Assembly (NCBI GenBank): GCA_945910395.1
Contig: CAMDYX010000005.1
Location: 1-64,000 of the forward strand
Length of the DNA: 64,000 nucleotides
Direction of reading: 5' to 3'
Origin: an uncultured Agathobacter sp.
GTDB taxonomy: Bacteria; Bacillota; Clostridia; Lachnospirales; Lachnospiraceae
The stretch's first letter is position 1; each line of letters starts with the position of its first letter. Of this stretch, positions 1 through 8,646 are shown one piece after another. The notes beneath the pieces were generated by a model. That model was not told where the DNA came from, searched no databases, and worked only from the letters and a program-made list of their open reading frames with translations. The position numbers and the translations under genes were made by a program.

Positions 1-43
1 CGTGTCGGGATGCGGTACGCAGGGGAAGCAATAACCTTAACTA

Positions 44-835
44 TGGGAGTCCGGGGAGAGCTTTCCGGATGTTGGCGTACTGGAGACACTGGCAAATTGT
101 CTGGATTTAAAAATCGAAGATATTGTGCTGGGGAAACTTGCAGAAGAACCAAAAAGCGAAGCGCTAAGTGAAATTGTCCGGGCGGCAAAAATCCAGGAAA
201 GGCAAAGGAGCCGGGAATACCGGGAAAAAGGGACGGATATGGGACTCATCCTTTATCTTACCTTTTTATGCGGTAACGGAGCCTTTGGAAATCATTTTTT
301 GCTTCTGAACAGAAGCCATTTGCTTTATATGGGGTCTTTGATTCTTTTGTTTGCAATCTTTCTTTTTAGAAGTGCAAACAGAACATGTAATGGCTGGGGC
401 GAAGGAGGCAGGATGCTAAAGCTTGTTGGTTTTCTGCCGGTGATCTTAAGTGCTTACATAGGCACGCTATATATGTTATCCATGATATTAGCATCGCAGG
501 GAAAAAGTATTTTTGGGATGGCGCTGGAAAAACTCGGTCCATTTTTAAATAATCAGCTGATGCTTATCTGCTTTGTATGTCTGGGGATAACCATATTCCT
601 TCTGTATCGGGAATACAAATATGAAGAGCAAACAGGAGTGCGCCTGTTTGTTGCAGTAGCTGCGATGCACCTGTGCTTACTATACAGCAACTTACTTTAC
701 CAGTTGGAATCCTTTGACTTTGCATGCCGAATCTTTGCAACATATACCGGATACGTTGTGGGTGTAACAGTTTTGACCATCCTTGGTTTGAATGTATATA
801 GACATGTTCATTCTGCAAAAAGCATATCTTTTTAG
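44..835 (+). pseudogene. XRE-type HTH/membrane regulator, 5' end broken or cut
   Basis: From about base 44 the frame reads as the end of an XRE/Cro helix-turn-helix (WESGESFPDVGVLETLANCL), followed by a charged linker and about six hydrophobic segments. That matches the HTH-plus-membrane regulators common in Lachnospiraceae. TAA stops at 32-34 and 38-40 lie in this frame, while bases 28-39 of another frame still encode an HTH-like AITL. Small indels have therefore probably broken the HTH. The GTG at 125 gives an open 236-residue product without an HTH, but I see no convincing ribosome site for it. The window edge hides the true start, so truncation by the edge and decay cannot be separated. 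Target genes are unknown. Confidence 0.5.
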
Positions 836-862
836 CACTATTTTAGTTTTATACTTCCCAAA

Positions 863-992
863 AATGAATTCTGCTATTCGAATCAGAACGTTTAAAAAGC
901 GTCGGTACTTAATGAGCAATGTATTGCGAATTTAGTACCGTTACGCTTTTTACAAGCGCAAGCGGGTTCTGACTCGAATATGCAGATTCATT
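863..992 (+). repeat. Palindromic repeat A, copy 1 (core)
   Basis: This is an imperfect inverted repeat of about 130 bp, beginning AATGAATTCTGCTATTCGAA and ending TCGAATATGCAGATTCATT. The centre carries the family core AAAAAGCGTCGG...TTAATGAGCAAT / ATTGCGAATTTAGTACCG...CGCTTTTTACAA. Orientation is forward. The outer CCCATTTCGG-type ends seen in other copies are barely recognisable here. It fills most of the gap upstream of the response regulator gene. Confidence 0.9.
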
Positions 993-1022
993 TTTTTTAG
1001 TAGAAAAATGTAAAATCCCAAT

Positions 1023-1080
1023 TCTTAATCAAATCTTAAACATTTCCCACCTTGGAACTTCATATTAAGTTCGTTACAAT
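1023..1080 (+). promoter_or_regulatory. Sigma-A promoter of the two-component operon, with CTTAA direct repeats
   Basis: The -35 TTGGAA (1052-1057) and -10 TACAAT (1075-1080) are separated by 17 bp. Just upstream, CTTAATC and CTTAAAC form a direct repeat with a spacing typical of OmpR/PhoB-family sites, so autoregulation by the downstream response regulator is plausible. The promoter is read from the sequence; the regulation is inferred. Confidence 0.6.
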
Positions 1081-1134
1081 AAGAACATGATCACAAAGCG
1101 TAAGGGAATGCGCTTTTCCTTAAGGAGAATGAAA

Positions 1135-1824
1135 ATGTACAAGATATTAGTATGTGATGATGAAAAGGATATTGTTTCGGCTCTTCGCATTTATTTGACA
1201 GCAGAGGGATATGAGGTTTTTGAAGCCTTTCATGGAAAGGAAGCCATCGAGGTGTTGCAGAAGCAGGAAATACATCTGGTTCTTATGGATATCATGATGC
1301 CTGTGCTGGATGGAATTTCGGCGATGGTAGAAATTCGAAAGACCAGCAATGTTCCGGTGATTCTTCTTACCGCAAAAAGTGAGGATATGGATAAGGTCTT
1401 AGGTCTCAACGTAGGGGCGGATGATTATATCACAAAGCCCTTTAATCCGGTAGAGCTTCAGGCAAGGGTAAAATCCCAGCTTCGCAGATATATGCTGCTG
1501 GGGGGCGGAAATGTCAAAAAGGATGTGTTATCCATCGGTGGAATTGAATTAAACGATCGAACGAAGGAAGTAACCTTGGACGGAGAGGACGTCTCTCTAA
1601 CAAGAACGGAGTTTGATATTTTAAAGCTTCTGATGGAGCATCCAGGACAGGTTTTTTCACCGAATCAGATTTATGAGCATGTATGGCAGGATAATCCCTA
1701 TGGAACAGAAAATACAGTTGCCGTCCATATCCGACATCTAAGAGAAAAAATTGAGTATAATCCGGCAGAACCAAGATTCTTAAAAATGGTCTGGGGACGC
1801 GGATACAAGATGGAAGGAGATTAG
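1135..1824 (+). CDS. OmpR/PhoB-family response regulator
   Basis: This is a DNA-binding response regulator of 229 residues. The receiver domain has the acidic pair near residues 9-10, the phospho-acceptor Asp in LVLMDIMMPVLDG, and the conserved Lys in TKPFNPVEL. The C-terminal winged helix ends HIRHLREKIE...VWGRGYKMEGD, as in OmpR/PhoB/VanR proteins. An in-frame ATG exists at 1087, but AAGGAG at 1122-1127 lies 7 bases before the ATG at 1135, which is therefore the likely start. The gene is followed after one base by its histidine kinase, so the two are co-transcribed. The genes it controls cannot be read from this window. Confidence 0.93.
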   Translation: MYKILVCDDEKDIVSALRIYLTAEGYEVFEAFHGKEAIEVLQKQEIHLVLMDIMMPVLDGISAMVEIRKTSNVPVILLTAKSEDMDKVLGLNVGADDYITKPFNPVELQARVKSQLRRYMLLGGGNVKKDVLSIGGIELNDRTKEVTLDGEDVSLTRTEFDILKLLMEHPGQVFSPNQIYEHVWQDNPYGTENTVAVHIRHLREKIEYNPAEPRFLKMVWGRGYKMEGD

Positions 1825-1825
1825 A

Positions 1826-4264
1826 ATGGAAAAACTGACTCACTTTTTGTGGACGAAAATAGTTGCCATGATTCTGTGCGTTTTCTGTACCTTCGGAGCA
1901 GTCGGGGTACTGTTTATCTTTGCGGCTTCTGGAAATTTTAACGAAGGAGAGTTTTTAGATTCTTTGTATCAAAGTGCTGCGGATAATTATTCCGCAGCCA
2001 TTGTAGATCACTACGAAAGAGAGCCGCAGAAGTATAAGGATCAGGCTTTGTCCATGTTTTCAGATACCAGCCTTGCATATGCAGTTGTGGAAAGCAATAA
2101 GCAGATACTACCGGACTTAGATCCAGGGAACTGGGGAACCTACCTGTACGGAACACCGGAAATCGCAAAGGATTACAAGTATCATTTTGTGAGTGCAAGA
2201 TCGGATGCAAAGGGCCGCTATGAATACAATACCAGCTCGATTCTCTCCGGGATTGATGCGGGAGATTTTATCTATTATGAAGCAGCAGAAGCTATCGGAG
2301 TAGAAGAGGCAATCATTCAGGATGTTGTTTTTGTTAAAGATTCGGGGCTGTTCTATGTAGTAACCGATGAAATGTACCTGTTGGTTTATAATCTGGTCAT
2401 GGAATACAGTCAGGTAGAAGAAGAGGGAAATTATTATTCTTTTTCCTGCTTTTACCGGGATGATTTTGGTAAACCATATTATGTAGATAGTGAAAACCGG
2501 ATTGTTCAAATTGAGCCTAACCCGATAAGCCGAATATATTTAAGCGGATGCGATCAGCAGCTTCAATTTGCCAATGAAGTGACGGTATTGTCTGAGGAAA
2601 CCGAAAGTCTGCCCCAGGTATGGAATAATCGGGACATTCATGTGATAGAGACGCTGCCGGAGGAGGCAGTAGTGTATCCCTTGGAATACAATGAGATTCA
2701 AGGCTCAATTGTTTCTTACTACCTGATGGAGGATGAGGCGGGAGTCACGTATTATCATGTGCTTTCCTATGTACAGCCGGATGTGGTATGGAAAGGGGAT
2801 TTGTTCGATCAGGCAAGGCAGCTGAACAATATCATAAGCCTGATTATAAAATATGGTATTGCCTTCGAAGTCATTTTTGTAATACTTGCTATTGCTTCCT
2901 TTGCATTTTTAATGAATGCTGCGGGAAAACGAAGAGGGGATCAGGAGATACACCTTCATTTTTGGGATCGCCTGCCCCTTGAAATTTATACGATTTTTGT
3001 AGGCGCAGTAGAGGTTGTCCTTTTTCTGGCTGGATGCGCTTTTGCCAATGAGCTGGAGAATGATTTTCTGCTTATTCAATTAGTATTACTGCTTATACAG
3101 TGGGCAGCAGTTTTGGCAGGTATTGCGGTTTGGTATTGCATGGGTATAGCTGTGCGGATAAAGTCAAAGAATTTTTGGAATTATACGGTAATTTATCAAA
3201 TTATTCAGTGGTTTAAGAGAAGAATTAATCGGATTTTACTGAAATACCATGAGAATCCGTCTCTTTTGAAAAAGACGGTGCTCTTTCTTGGAGCATGGTT
3301 TATTCTGGAATTTATTTCCATGATTTTCTTTTATGGTTTTGCTCCAGTTTATACGGATGAACTGTTTTCGGTGGCTGTCTGGATGGTTCTAAGCTTTGGA
3401 ATCAAGGCGGGAATTCTTATCGCAGTCATTTTGCAGCTGGATCAGTTAAGACAGGGGGCAGAGCGCATTGCCAACGGAGATTTTGAGCATCCCATTGATA
3501 CCTCGAAAATGATGTGGGAGATGAAAAAGCACGGTGACAACTTAAATGCGGTGGGAGACGGCATTTCTCTTGCAGTTGCAAAGCAGATGAAGAGTGAGCA
3601 TTTTAAGACGGAGCTGATTACCAATGTTTCCCATGATATCAAGACCCCACTGACCTCCATTATCAATTATGTGGATCTGCTGGAAAAGGAAGAAATCGAT
3701 TCTGAGAAAGCGAAGGAATATATTGAGGTTTTAGACCGCCAGTCCAACCGGTTAAAGAAATTGATCGAGGATCTGATGGAAGCGTCAAAGGCCTCTACCG
3801 GAAATCTGGCTGTCAACCTAGAGAAGCTGGAAGCGGATGTATTCCTTGTCCAGACCGTTGGAGAATTTGAGGAAAAGGTAAAGGCTGCAGGGCTTGACCT
3901 CATCATAAAAAAGCCCGAGGAGTCCATTACAGTACTGGCAGACAGCAGACATTTCTGGCGTGTCATCGATAATCTGATGAGCAATATCTGCAAATATGCA
4001 CAGCCGGATACCAGAGTGTATATTGATTTGGAGAAGCGTGGAGAGAAGGTATACGTTACCTTTAAGAATACATCAAAAACCCAGCTGAATATTTCCAGCG
4101 AGGAGCTGATGGAGCGATTTGTAAGAGGAGATGAATCCAGAAATACAGAAGGAAACGGACTAGGACTGAACATCGCAAGAAGCTTAATGGAGCTTATGAA
4201 GGGGGAACTTGCGTTAGTAGTAGATGGAGATCTGTTCAAGGTAATTTTGACGTTTAACAGTTAA
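1826..4264 (+). CDS. Membrane sensor histidine kinase
   Basis: This 812-residue partner of the preceding regulator has an N-terminal transmembrane helix and about 300 extracytoplasmic residues rich in Tyr and acidic residues with no recognised fold. Several further transmembrane segments follow (roughly residues 340-535), then a HAMP-like linker (RIANGDFEHPIDTS). The dimerisation/phospho-acceptor helix carries NVSHDIKTPLTSI, with the His near residue 603. The ATPase domain has the N box (NLMSNICKYA) and G box (GNGLGLNIA). It would autophosphorylate and signal to the adjacent regulator. The extra membrane segments in the middle are more than a standard VanS-like kinase has. The stimulus is unknown. 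Confidence 0.9.
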   Translation: MEKLTHFLWTKIVAMILCVFCTFGAVGVLFIFAASGNFNEGEFLDSLYQSAADNYSAAIVDHYEREPQKYKDQALSMFSDTSLAYAVVESNKQILPDLDPGNWGTYLYGTPEIAKDYKYHFVSARSDAKGRYEYNTSSILSGIDAGDFIYYEAAEAIGVEEAIIQDVVFVKDSGLFYVVTDEMYLLVYNLVMEYSQVEEEGNYYSFSCFYRDDFGKPYYVDSENRIVQIEPNPISRIYLSGCDQQLQFANEVTVLSEETESLPQVWNNRDIHVIETLPEEAVVYPLEYNEIQGSIVSYYLMEDEAGVTYYHVLSYVQPDVVWKGDLFDQARQLNNIISLIIKYGIAFEVIFVILAIASFAFLMNAAGKRRGDQEIHLHFWDRLPLEIYTIFVGAVEVVLFLAGCAFANELENDFLLIQLVLLLIQWAAVLAGIAVWYCMGIAVRIKSKNFWNYTVIYQIIQWFKRRINRILLKYHENPSLLKKTVLFLGAWFILEFISMIFFYGFAPVYTDELFSVAVWMVLSFGIKAGILIAVILQLDQLRQGAERIANGDFEHPIDTSKMMWEMKKHGDNLNAVGDGISLAVAKQMKSEHFKTELITNVSHDIKTPLTSIINYVDLLEKEEIDSEKAKEYIEVLDRQSNRLKKLIEDLMEASKASTGNLAVNLEKLEADVFLVQTVGEFEEKVKAAGLDLIIKKPEESITVLADSRHFWRVIDNLMSNICKYAQPDTRVYIDLEKRGEKVYVTFKNTSKTQLNISSEELMERFVRGDESRNTEGNGLGLNIARSLMELMKGELALVVDGDLFKVILTFNS

Positions 4265-4311
4265 TAAATAGAAATAGTAATTATCCCATTTCGGAAAAGT
4301 GTTCTCGAATG

Positions 4312-4373
4312 AATTTGCATATTTGAAGAAGAACCCACTTTCGTTTGTAAAAAGCGAAAGTGGGTTCTTCTAC
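4312..4373 (+). repeat. Shortened palindromic repeat A derivative (hairpin)
   Basis: A perfect 16-bp stem, GAAGAACCCACTTTCG (4328-4343) with its complement at 4355-4370, encloses TTTGTAAAAAG. The loop and arm match the conserved right arm of repeat A (CGTTTGTAAAAAGCG, AGTGGGTTCT), and the left flank carries the CCCATTTCGGAAAAGTG end (from about 4285). It looks like an internally deleted copy. It lies just past the kinase gene and could end its transcript, although no U-run follows. Confidence 0.75.
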
Positions 4374-4407
4374 ATACTGGAATAGTAAATTGTATAATTT
4401 TTGTACT

Positions 4408-4523
4408 GTACCTAAGAAATTGCAAATATCTAGGTATACAGCGAAATTCAGTCTGCAAAATGATACAATCTGATCGAAAAAGGCGCAATTTGAAGCTGTT
4501 TTTCAAGGATTTTAGGTATACGA
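4408..4523 (+). repeat. Repeat B, copy 1
   Basis: This 116-bp block starts GTACCTAAGAAATTGCAAAT and ends near TTTTAGGTATACG. It contains two TAGGTATAC boxes (4431 and 4513, 82 bp apart) and the central string GCAATTTGAAGCTGTTTTTC. Its reverse complement recurs at 56667-56782 with the same box spacing. It has no coding capacity. Confidence 0.85.
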
Positions 4524-4571
4524 TGATGATTACACCGCAAATTTAGACAAACTCTATAAATCTAGAATAGC

Positions 4572-4760
4572 ATTCTCCCATTTCGGAATTGTGTTCCCGA
4601 GAATGAATTTTGCTATTTGAATCAGAACGTTTAAAAAGCGTCGGCACTTAATGAGCAATTTATTGCGAATTTAGTACCGCTACGCTTTTTACAAACGAGA
4701 GTGGGTTCTGATTCAAATACGCAAATTCATTCAGACACACAATTCCGAAATGGGAGTGAA
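4572..4760 (+). repeat. Palindromic repeat A, copy 2 (full length)
   Basis: This is the best-preserved copy, about 185 bp. The outer ends CTCCCATTTCGGAATTGTGT and ACACAATTCCGAAATGGGAG are inverted complements, and inside them lie the AATGAATTT...AAATTCATT arms and the central core. The right arm carries about ten extra bases (CCACTCTCGT region) that bulge out; the bulge is conserved in every copy. It lies between two convergent genes (kinase and trmB), where it could act as a two-way terminator. Confidence 0.92.
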
Positions 4761-4766
4761 TAAGGT

Positions 4767-5408
4767 TCATCGGGAAGTGATCAGCTTGCAGATCGGATTC
4801 CCTATAGACGAAAATTTTTCTTCATACTCGGTCATAATGTTTCCTTCATTTAGTACCGGATCATTGTGAAGATCTCTGGTGGAGGCATCTAACTTCCATA
4901 GAGGTGATTCTTCAATCTCCTGGAGGGAGAAGGTAAACAGATCCTGATTATCTGTCTTAAATTCTATGTGTCCGTCCTTTTTTAGGAACTGATCATATCT
5001 TGCTAAAAATTCACGTGAGGTTAATCTTCGCTTTGCATGGCGATCCTTTGGCCAGGGATCGGAAAAATTCAGGTAAATCAGGGAAACCTCGTCCTTATCG
5101 AAGATCTCAGGAAGGGTTGCCGCATCGATACAAAGAAAATGTATATTGGGCAGAGGCTGATCTTCCATTTTTTGTACGGCCCGAAGAAGGACACTGGTAT
5201 AGCGCTCGATGCCGATATAGTTGATGTCCGGATGAAGTGCGGCAAGCTCCATGATGAACCTTCCCTTTCCCATTCCAACCTCGATATGAATCGGATTTTC
5301 ATTTTCCAAGAAGCTATGCCATTTTCCCTTCCATTCGGTGGGATTCTGTATACAGTAAGGGCTGTTTGATACTACTTCCTCTGCACCCGGAATGTTTCGA
5401 AGTCTCAT
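4767..5408 (-). CDS. trmB: tRNA (guanine-N7-)-methyltransferase
   Basis: This 213-residue enzyme would transfer a methyl group from S-adenosylmethionine to N7 of G46 in tRNA. The Rossmann motif is IEVGMGKGRFI. The family signature LNFSDPWPKDRHAKRRL holds the catalytic region, and FKTDNQDLF follows. Length is normal for bacterial TrmB. On the minus strand AAAGGAG sits 7 bases before the ATG. The gene begins 13 bases after the end of the lysozyme gene on the same strand, so it may be read from that promoter as well as its own. Confidence 0.95.
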   Translation of the reverse strand: MRLRNIPGAEEVVSNSPYCIQNPTEWKGKWHSFLENENPIHIEVGMGKGRFIMELAALHPDINYIGIERYTSVLLRAVQKMEDQPLPNIHFLCIDAATLPEIFDKDEVSLIYLNFSDPWPKDRHAKRRLTSREFLARYDQFLKKDGHIEFKTDNQDLFTFSLQEIEESPLWKLDASTRDLHNDPVLNEGNIMTEYEEKFSSIGNPICKLITSR

Positions 5409-5421
5409 ATTCCGTTCTCCT

Positions 5422-6783
5422 TTAATCTATGGCAACACGGCCTTCTTTTTGACCGTTATTTATGTAGTGCTTAACGTAAGCCAGATTGTCATTTTCGCCG
5501 AAGGCAGCCACCAAATCCGGATTATGTGCAATATAAGAAGAAACATTAAAGTTTGCACATGCCGGTCGGCCTTCCTTGATACCACAGTTTACAAAGTGCT
5601 TGATAAGGGCGCTCTCATCGTAACCGTAAGCTGCCACAAGATCCGGATTATGGGCGGCGTAGTATCCCGGATTGTAAACTGCGGAATAGTCAACATCTTT
5701 ATAGGTTGTAAGTCCACCCAGCATATTATCCTCAAAACCGGTACCGACACGTCCTTCCCAGATTCCACCTGTCATGTAATGGGTGTAGTATGATTTCCAA
5801 TCTGTTTTGAAGGTTTTTCGAAGATCCGGATAGGCATTTCGGTAAGAAACCGGGTTAAACAGTGGGCTTCCGCATCTTCCCTGAGGCATTCCGATATTGA
5901 TAAAATGCTGAAGCATCGCAGAGATATTTCCTCCACAGGTGGCAGCAACATCCGGATAAAGTGCAGAGTAATAAATGGGATCAAAGACGCTGGAATAATC
6001 TTTTCCGTAGATAGTTCCGTTATCGTACCAGTAATCCAAATCCAGATAGGTGGAGGATGCACCGCAGGCGGTTCCGGAGGCCTTGCTGGTAAACTGCCAG
6101 AAATCATATAAGCCATTGTAATCGCTGGCTTCCGTATAGTGTGCAAGCCAGACACGGTTACCTGCTCCGGTAATTGCATCAGGGTTTAGATAATCGTTCA
6201 GCATGGTTTTGTTGGCATATACCATTGGAGTGTATCCGGCGGAGCGGATTCTGTCACAGAAGGAATTTACCACTGCAGTTCCGCTTTCCTTTGAAAGCGC
6301 TGCAGCCCGGAGGCGTCCCGGAGCATTGGTCGTGGGATCATTGCGGAACTCATAATCTATTACAATAGGAAGCGTAATATTGTAATTATAAATTCGGGAG
6401 ATTAAAAAATCCGCTTCCTCCACAGCCTCAGCAGGGGTGATTGCCTGGGAAAAAATATATACACCGACACGGATGCCATTATTTAAAGCCCCGGTAATAT
6501 TCTCCACATATCTGGTATCTTCCGTGATAACTCCTGTTTTGGAATTTCTTGTTCCTACACGGATCAGGGCAAATTCAATTCCGGAAGCTCTCATCTGGGC
6601 CCAGTTGATTTTTCCCTGAAACTGGGATACATCGCATCCAAGATGCAGGGTGTAAGCTCCTGATGGTGCAGCATTTACCTGTTCTGCATTCGAGCATGCG
6701 ATACCGGTAATCAGAAACGCAAAAATGAGCATAACAGAAAGGAAGCGTTTCACATGGTTCTCGTTCATTTGTTTTTTCTTCAT
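5422..6783 (-). CDS. Secreted GH25 lysozyme with four C-terminal repeats
   Basis: This 453-residue exported muramidase would cleave the beta-1,4 bond in peptidoglycan. A basic N-terminus and a hydrophobic stretch ending near ITGIACSNAEQVNA form a signal peptide. The GH25 domain (about residues 46-240) starts LGCDVSQFQGKINWAQ and has the acidic catalytic motif IVIDYEF. The tail has four repeats of about 42 residues, each with a pattern like YYAAHNPDLVAAYG...HFVNCGIKEGR, separated by one short linker; they probably bind the cell wall or mediate attachment. AAGGAG is 7 bases before the start codon. The role is inferred as wall remodelling or competition. Confidence 0.9.
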   Translation of the reverse strand: MKKKQMNENHVKRFLSVMLIFAFLITGIACSNAEQVNAAPSGAYTLHLGCDVSQFQGKINWAQMRASGIEFALIRVGTRNSKTGVITEDTRYVENITGALNNGIRVGVYIFSQAITPAEAVEEADFLISRIYNYNITLPIVIDYEFRNDPTTNAPGRLRAAALSKESGTAVVNSFCDRIRSAGYTPMVYANKTMLNDYLNPDAITGAGNRVWLAHYTEASDYNGLYDFWQFTSKASGTACGASSTYLDLDYWYDNGTIYGKDYSSVFDPIYYSALYPDVAATCGGNISAMLQHFINIGMPQGRCGSPLFNPVSYRNAYPDLRKTFKTDWKSYYTHYMTGGIWEGRVGTGFEDNMLGGLTTYKDVDYSAVYNPGYYAAHNPDLVAAYGYDESALIKHFVNCGIKEGRPACANFNVSSYIAHNPDLVAAFGENDNLAYVKHYINNGQKEGRVAID

Positions 6784-6813
6784 AAAAGTTCTCCTTAAGT
6801 AGTATTTTGGTAA

Positions 6814-6996
6814 GTCCCATTTTACATTTGTGTGTCTATGAATGAATTTGCGTATTTGAATCAGAACCCACTCTCGTTTGTAAAAAGCGTAGCGGTACTA
6901 AATTCGCAATAAATTGCTCATTAAGTGCCGACGCTTTTTAAACGTTCTGATTTCAAATAGCAAAATTCATTCACACACACAATTCCGAAAAGGGAC
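6814..6996 (-). repeat. Palindromic repeat A, copy 3 (reverse orientation)
   Basis: This full copy lies in reverse orientation, running from GTCCC at 6814 to GGGAC at 6996. The arms AATGAATTTGCGTATTTGAA and CAAATAGCAAAATTCATT flank the family core. It lies between divergent genes (lysozyme minus, dacA plus), so it cannot be only a terminator at this site. It takes up about half of the 340-bp gap. Confidence 0.9.
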
Positions 6997-7057
6997 AAGT
7001 GAAATTACTTATTATTATGAATGAAAATCAAAAAAAGTAAAGTACTTTTGCCCTATC

Positions 7058-7086
7058 TTGCGAAGAGCGGCAATTTTTGATATATA
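7058..7086 (+). promoter_or_regulatory. Probable sigma-A promoter of dacA
   Basis: TTGCGA (7058-7063) and TATATA (7081-7086) are 17 bp apart. The ribosome site AACAGGAG precedes the ATG at 7128. Nothing else recognisable lies between the repeat and the gene. Confidence 0.5.
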
Positions 7087-7127
7087 TATAAATAGCTTGT
7101 ATATGGATAAAAAACAGGAGTAAAAAA

Positions 7128-8528
7128 ATGAAGATACGTCAGTTGACAACAGCGCTAACCGCCTGTTTTCTGGGATTATCGGCTTGTTTTATCTCGACAC
7201 CGACACCGGTAAAAGCAGAAGCATATTGGCCCTCCATGCCGAATATTGAGGCGGAAAGTGCCATTGTAATGGAAATAAATACCGGTACTGTGCTATACGA
7301 AAAGAACAGTAGGGATACACACTATCCGGCCAGTATAACCAAAATCCTAACAACGCTTCTTGCAATCGAAAACAGCAGTCTGGATGAAACCGTCGTCTTT
7401 TCCTATGACGCGGTATATGGTGGAAATGAGGGAGACACCTCCCATATAGCCAGGGACTGGAAGGAAGAGCTTACCATGGAGCAGGTTCTTTACGCGGTCA
7501 TGTTAGAGTCTGCAAACGAATGTGCCTACGCAGCGGCAGAGCATGTGGGGGAGTCCAAGGGCGGGGATTATCAGACCTTTATTGACATGATGAATGAGCG
7601 GGTCAGAGAGCTTGGGTGCGTGAATACCCAGTTTAAAAACTGCAACGGACTTCCGGACCCGGAGCATTATACCTGTGCCTATGATATGGCGTTGATCGGA
7701 GCAGAGTGTTATAAAAATGAAACCTTCCGCACGATTGCAGGTGCGACCTCTTATAAGATTCCGGAGACAAATAAGCATGATGAACCCTATTACTGTCACA
7801 ATCATCATAAAATGATTTATCCCTGGAGGGGAGATGATGACCATCTATATGATTACTGCACCGGCGGAAAAACAGGATATACGGATGCTGCAAAAAATAC
7901 GTTAGTTACGTTTGCGGAAAAGGACGGTATGTCTTTAGTCTGTGTCGTGATGTATGCAAAGGCACCCATCCAATATACCACAACAAGAACGTTATTTGAT
8001 TATTGCTTTGACAATTTTCAGGCACTAAGTATTGCAGAAAATGAGACCAGTATTTCGGATGACGGCTTAAAAAATGCAGGAGTTTTAAATGGGAACCCGG
8101 CATTTATTTCCTTAGATAAGGAGGCTTATATCATTTTGCCAAAGACGGTGGAGTTTTCCGATGCCACCTTTACGCTTCAGACCAATGTGGAGGATACCAT
8201 CGCAAGACTGGTTTACAATTATGCGGGAAAAGAAGTGGGACAGGCAGATATCATTACGGCGAACGTAACAGCGGAGCCAACTCCTTTTGAGCGGGAGAGG
8301 ATTGTCGAGCCGGAAAAGAAGGTTGTGCAGATCAAACCGATTATGATTTTTGCTGTGGTTTTCATGATAGTGGCAATTGCTGCCAGTATCTATTTCGGGA
8401 AACGATTGTTTGATAATTTTTATGTAATACGACATAAGCTGTTGGCGAAAAAAGAACAAAAAGACCGCTTTAGGGAAATTAAGAAAAGAAAAATGAGAAG
8501 AAAGAGAAGACGGAATCGATTATTCTGA
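7128..8528 (+). CDS. dacA: D-alanyl-D-alanine carboxypeptidase (peptidase S11)
   Basis: This 466-residue low-molecular-weight penicillin-binding protein would trim the terminal D-Ala from peptidoglycan stem peptides. A signal peptide ends near TPVKAEA. The catalytic motifs are complete: SITK (in HYPASITKILT), SAN (in LESANECAYAA) and KTG (in GGKTGYT). A C-terminal transmembrane helix (IFAVVFMIVAIAASIYF) is followed by a strongly basic tail of about 45 residues, so the enzyme is anchored to the membrane. Many S11 enzymes use an amphipathic helix instead. A strong terminator follows. The symbol is given by family; a dacF-like assignment is also possible. Confidence 0.9.
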   Translation: MKIRQLTTALTACFLGLSACFISTPTPVKAEAYWPSMPNIEAESAIVMEINTGTVLYEKNSRDTHYPASITKILTTLLAIENSSLDETVVFSYDAVYGGNEGDTSHIARDWKEELTMEQVLYAVMLESANECAYAAAEHVGESKGGDYQTFIDMMNERVRELGCVNTQFKNCNGLPDPEHYTCAYDMALIGAECYKNETFRTIAGATSYKIPETNKHDEPYYCHNHHKMIYPWRGDDDHLYDYCTGGKTGYTDAAKNTLVTFAEKDGMSLVCVVMYAKAPIQYTTTRTLFDYCFDNFQALSIAENETSISDDGLKNAGVLNGNPAFISLDKEAYIILPKTVEFSDATFTLQTNVEDTIARLVYNYAGKEVGQADIITANVTAEPTPFERERIVEPEKKVVQIKPIMIFAVVFMIVAIAASIYFGKRLFDNFYVIRHKLLAKKEQKDRFREIKKRKMRRKRRRNRLF

Positions 8529-8577
8529 TAGGAAAGAACCTAAAACGACAAAAAGGACATATAGAAAGACAAAAATA

Positions 8578-8627
8578 AGGAAAACCGACAAAATCATTTG
8601 GGTTGATTTTGTCGGTTTTCCTTTTTT
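8578..8627. terminator. Bidirectional rho-independent terminator
   Basis: A perfect 19-bp stem, AGGAAAACCGACAAAATCA (8578-8596) pairing with 8604-8622, has a 7-base loop and is followed by a T-run. A-rich sequence on the left makes it work for the opposite strand too. It separates dacA from the convergent regulator gene. The stem contains one of the GACAAAA boxes discussed under findings. Confidence 0.93.
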
Positions 8628-8646
8628 CGACATACAACAAAAGGGG

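Noticed and set aside
3667-4239. 190-codon minus-strand ORF in the kinase gene
   Set aside because: It is Ser/Phe-rich shadow coding opposite a well-supported histidine kinase ATPase domain.
4572-4760. Insertion sequence or transposon end
   Set aside because: The repeats have long inverted arms but no transposase frame and no clear target duplication at the copies checked.
5392-6619. Plus-strand ORFs within the lysozyme gene
   Set aside because: They follow the repeats of the minus-strand gene in another frame and lack ribosome sites.
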